Assembly: GCA_902779455.1 (NCBI GenBank)
Contig: CACZBS010000008.1
Span: forward strand, 1-64,000
Length of the DNA stretch: 64,000 nucleotides
Source of the DNA: an uncultured Prevotellaceae bacterium
GTDB taxonomy: Bacteria > Bacteroidota > Bacteroidia > Bacteroidales > Bacteroidaceae
Direction of reading: 5' to 3'
Below the pieces are notes generated by a model. It saw only the letters and a program-made list of their open reading frames with translations. It did not search any database and had not been told where the DNA came from. Each line of letters begins with the position of its first letter. Position 1 is the first letter of the stretch. Shown piece after piece: positions 62,057 through 64,000 of this stretch. The translations under genes were made by a program, and so were the position numbers.

Positions 62057-64000
62057 TCAATAGCCGAAGATTTCCTCGGTGCTGACGCGCTTCAGGGGCC
62101 CATACTGCAATAGACCGGCAAGGTCGAGGTCGCGTTCGTCGCCGAGGATAATGTAGCGATAGACCTTGTGGGCCATCTGCTGCCGCTCAAACTCAACGAT
62201 GTCCTTCAGGGTGATGTCGGGGAGGGCGTTGTAGATGCGCTCGTTGAGGTCGTAGTCGATGCCGCGGTCGCGCGCCGTCAGCCATGCGTTGATGAGTCCG
62301 AACTTGGTGGTGCGCTGGCTGGCCAGCCGCTTGGTCAAAGCCTCGCGGGCAATCGTGAAGGCATGGTCGGACTCTGGAATGGTGTCGAGAATCTGGTGGA
62401 ACTGGCGGACGCAGTCCATCATCTTGTCGTTCTGGGTGATGATGTGAGTGAAGTAATACTCGGGCTCACCCTTGTACTGCGGCTCGACGTAGGCTGCATA
62501 GGCGTTGTAGGCTAGTCCGCGAGCCTCGCGGAGTTCCTGGAAGACGATGGTGTTCATGCCGCCGCCATAGTATTCATTGAAGAGCGCCTGGACGGGAGCC
62601 TCGTCCTCGCGCCACTCACGGCTCTCGTTGTGATACATGCGCATATAGATGTTCTTGGCATCAAACGGTGCAATGAGTATCTCGTTAGCCGGCGTGGTCT
62701 GAAGTGTATAGTGACGGCCCTCGGGGGCGGGCTTCAGCGACGCGGGCACTACGTGGGTTGCGGCGATGGCCTTCGTGAGTTCCTGCTGGGTCATGGGACC
62801 GTAGTAGAGCACGGTGTGCTCATACTGGGCGAGACCGCGGAGCAGATCCAGCAGCTGCTGCGGATCAGTCTGTGCCAGCTGCTGGGCAGTCAGGTCGTTG
62901 CGGTAAGGATTGTACGGACCATAGAGGCCGTAGCTGACTAGGCGCTGGAAGCTGGCGCGCTGGTCGGTCTTGGCGTCGGCACGGCTTTTCTCGCGGAGGG
63001 CAACATACTGGGCGAAGGCCTCTGGGTCGACCTTGGCTCTCTGAAGCAGGTGTTCGAGCAGTGCGAGGGCTTCAGGCATGCTCTCGCTGAGTCCGCTGAG
63101 ACTGACGCTGATGGAGCGTGCGCCAACGTTGACGGAATAACGGCAGGCCAGGCGGTAGAACTGCTGCTTGAGCTGTTCGGCAGAGAGGGAGTCGGTGCCG
63201 AGATAGTCAAGATAGTCAGCGGCGTAATTGTATCGGACGTCCGTCTCCTCGCCGAAGTCATAACGGAAGGCAAGCTGGAAGCGTCCGTTCTCCTTGTTCT
63301 GCACATAGACGAGTGGCAGCTGGGAGATCTGGCCAAACGTGAGGTCGCGCTTGAAGTCGACGAAGCGCGGCTGGATAGGCTTTACCTCGGCCTGCTGGAT
63401 GTCCTTGACAAACTGGCTGACGAGGTCGCGGTTGGTGGGAATGGGCGTAATCTGAGGCTTGTCGATTTTCTTCTGGGTCGGGTCAACGCCCTGACGCTTG
63501 TAGACGGCCACGTAGCCATCGCCGAAGTGACGGCGGGCGAAGTCGGCCACCTGCTCCTTGGTCATCCCTGCAATGCGGTCGAGCCGTCCTACCTCCTGCT
63601 CCCAGCTGGTGCCGTTGATGAAGGACTGGACGAACATATCGGCACGTGCGCGATTGCTCTCAAGCGCATTGTAATACTGCAGCTTAAGGTTGTTGATGAC
63701 AGAGGGCAGAAGGTCGTCGCTGAAGTTGCCCTGACGCAGCTTCTCAATCTCATCGAGCAGCAGCTGGCGCACCTCGTCGAGCGTCTGTCCCTCGCGCGGT
63801 GTGCCCGCCAGGAGGAAGAAGGAATAGTCCATCTGGGGCTGTACGCCTCCCCATGCGCCGAGCATGCGCATCTGCTGGTTGATGTCGAGGTCGAGCAGTC
63901 CGGCCGTGCCGTTGCTAAGCATCGACTCGATGACCTGCAGGGTGTCAGTCGCAAGGGAGCTAGCTCCGTCGAACCGCCATCCGAGCCAGATGGTCTCGGC
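62057..64000 (-). CDS. M16-family zinc peptidase, C-terminal part (cut by window edge)
   Basis: The frame stays open to base 64000; about 647 residues are visible, ending TEEIFGY. Two M16 inactive/C-type domains can be seen: YYNALESNRARADMFVQSF with an R/Y-type pattern in the first, and the late EYYGGGMNTIVFQELREARGLAYNAYA, the substrate-binding region of the second. The HxxEH zinc site must lie to the right of the window. A typical member is a periplasmic or secreted protease of about 930-980 aa. A Met at 63922 is internal and not the start. Confidence 0.9.
   Translation of the reverse strand, partial: AETIWLGWRFDGASSLATDTLQVIESMLSNGTAGLLDLDINQQMRMLGAWGGVQPQMDYSFFLLAGTPREGQTLDEVRQLLLDEIEKLRQGNFSDDLLPSVINNLKLQYYNALESNRARADMFVQSFINGTSWEQEVGRLDRIAGMTKEQVADFARRHFGDGYVAVYKRQGVDPTQKKIDKPQITPIPTNRDLVSQFVKDIQQAEVKPIQPRFVDFKRDLTFGQISQLPLVYVQNKENGRFQLAFRYDFGEETDVRYNYAADYLDYLGTDSLSAEQLKQQFYRLACRYSVNVGARSISVSLSGLSESMPEALALLEHLLQRAKVDPEAFAQYVALREKSRADAKTDQRASFQRLVSYGLYGPYNPYRNDLTAQQLAQTDPQQLLDLLRGLAQYEHTVLYYGPMTQQELTKAIAATHVVPASLKPAPEGRHYTLQTTPANEILIAPFDAKNIYMRMYHNESREWREDEAPVQALFNEYYGGGMNTIVFQELREARGLAYNAYAAYVEPQYKGEPEYYFTHIITQNDKMMDCVRQFHQILDTIPESDHAFTIAREALTKRLASQRTTKFGLINAWLTARDRGIDYDLNERIYNALPDITLKDIVEFERQQMAHKVYRYIILGDERDLDLAGLLQYGPLKRVSTEEIFGY

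Overview
The window reads as chromosomal DNA of a Bacteroidales bacterium, most likely a GC-rich member of the Prevotellaceae. The evidence is SusC/SusD pairs, TAnnTTTG-type -7 promoter boxes, a bifunctional fucokinase/GDP-fucose pyrophosphorylase, a Bacteroidetes-type alpha-2-macroglobulin, C-termini resembling type IX secretion signals, and MeaB plus class I fumarase. The species cannot be fixed from the sequence alone. I see no tRNA, rRNA, CRISPR array, prophage or classical IS.

Layout. 1-4100: a leftward promoter leaving the window, a broken lipoprotein start, a GSCFA hydrolase and fkp. 4290-26463: a large divergent locus for acetylated galacto(gluco)mannan. Its leftward arm, from 14888, is CE7 esterase, GH130 phosphorylase, GPH sugar symporter, GH5, epimerase, GH3 and GH36. 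Its rightward arm, from 15412, is SusC, SusD, two IPT-type surface lipoproteins and two GH26 lipoproteins. 26566-31472: a leftward set of sialate-esterase-like enzyme, AraC regulator and YfhO membrane protein. 31551-32783: MTA/SAH nucleosidase and luxS. 32784-33626: a repeat-rich gap. 33627-38455: a secreted protein, typA and an Omp28-like protein. 38466-49985: a tight leftward operon of A2M, DUF1573, MeaB, a Y1/RAYT-type transposase, IspH and GH20. 50359-57121: clpB, nagB, an M6 protease and fumarase. 57370-64000: a PL11 rhamnogalacturonan lyase fused to autotransporter-like beta repeats, and a cut-off M16 peptidase.

How the mannan genes fit together (inference from families): the surface proteins bind the polymer, the GH26 enzymes cut the backbone, SusC/D import oligosaccharides, and CE7, GH36, GH5 and GH3 trim acetyl, galactose and backbone units in the periplasm. 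The GPH symporter imports the disaccharide. The epimerase converts mannobiose to mannosyl-glucose, and GH130 phosphorolyses that to mannose-1-phosphate and glucose.

The least expected material is in the repeats. (1) At least eight heptamer mini-arrays, most exactly four units (28 bp), sit inside genes or at their edges. Three of them encode signal-peptide cores, one lies just upstream of the luxS start codon, and three share a GGCGCAGC-like flank. (2) Two intergenic arrays are built of small RAAG-N5-YTTY palindromes repeated at exactly 22 bp, and a third has a different palindromic word at exactly 21 bp. A 44-bp-spaced repeat pair lies in the divergent control region of the mannan locus. I recognise no described system in these.
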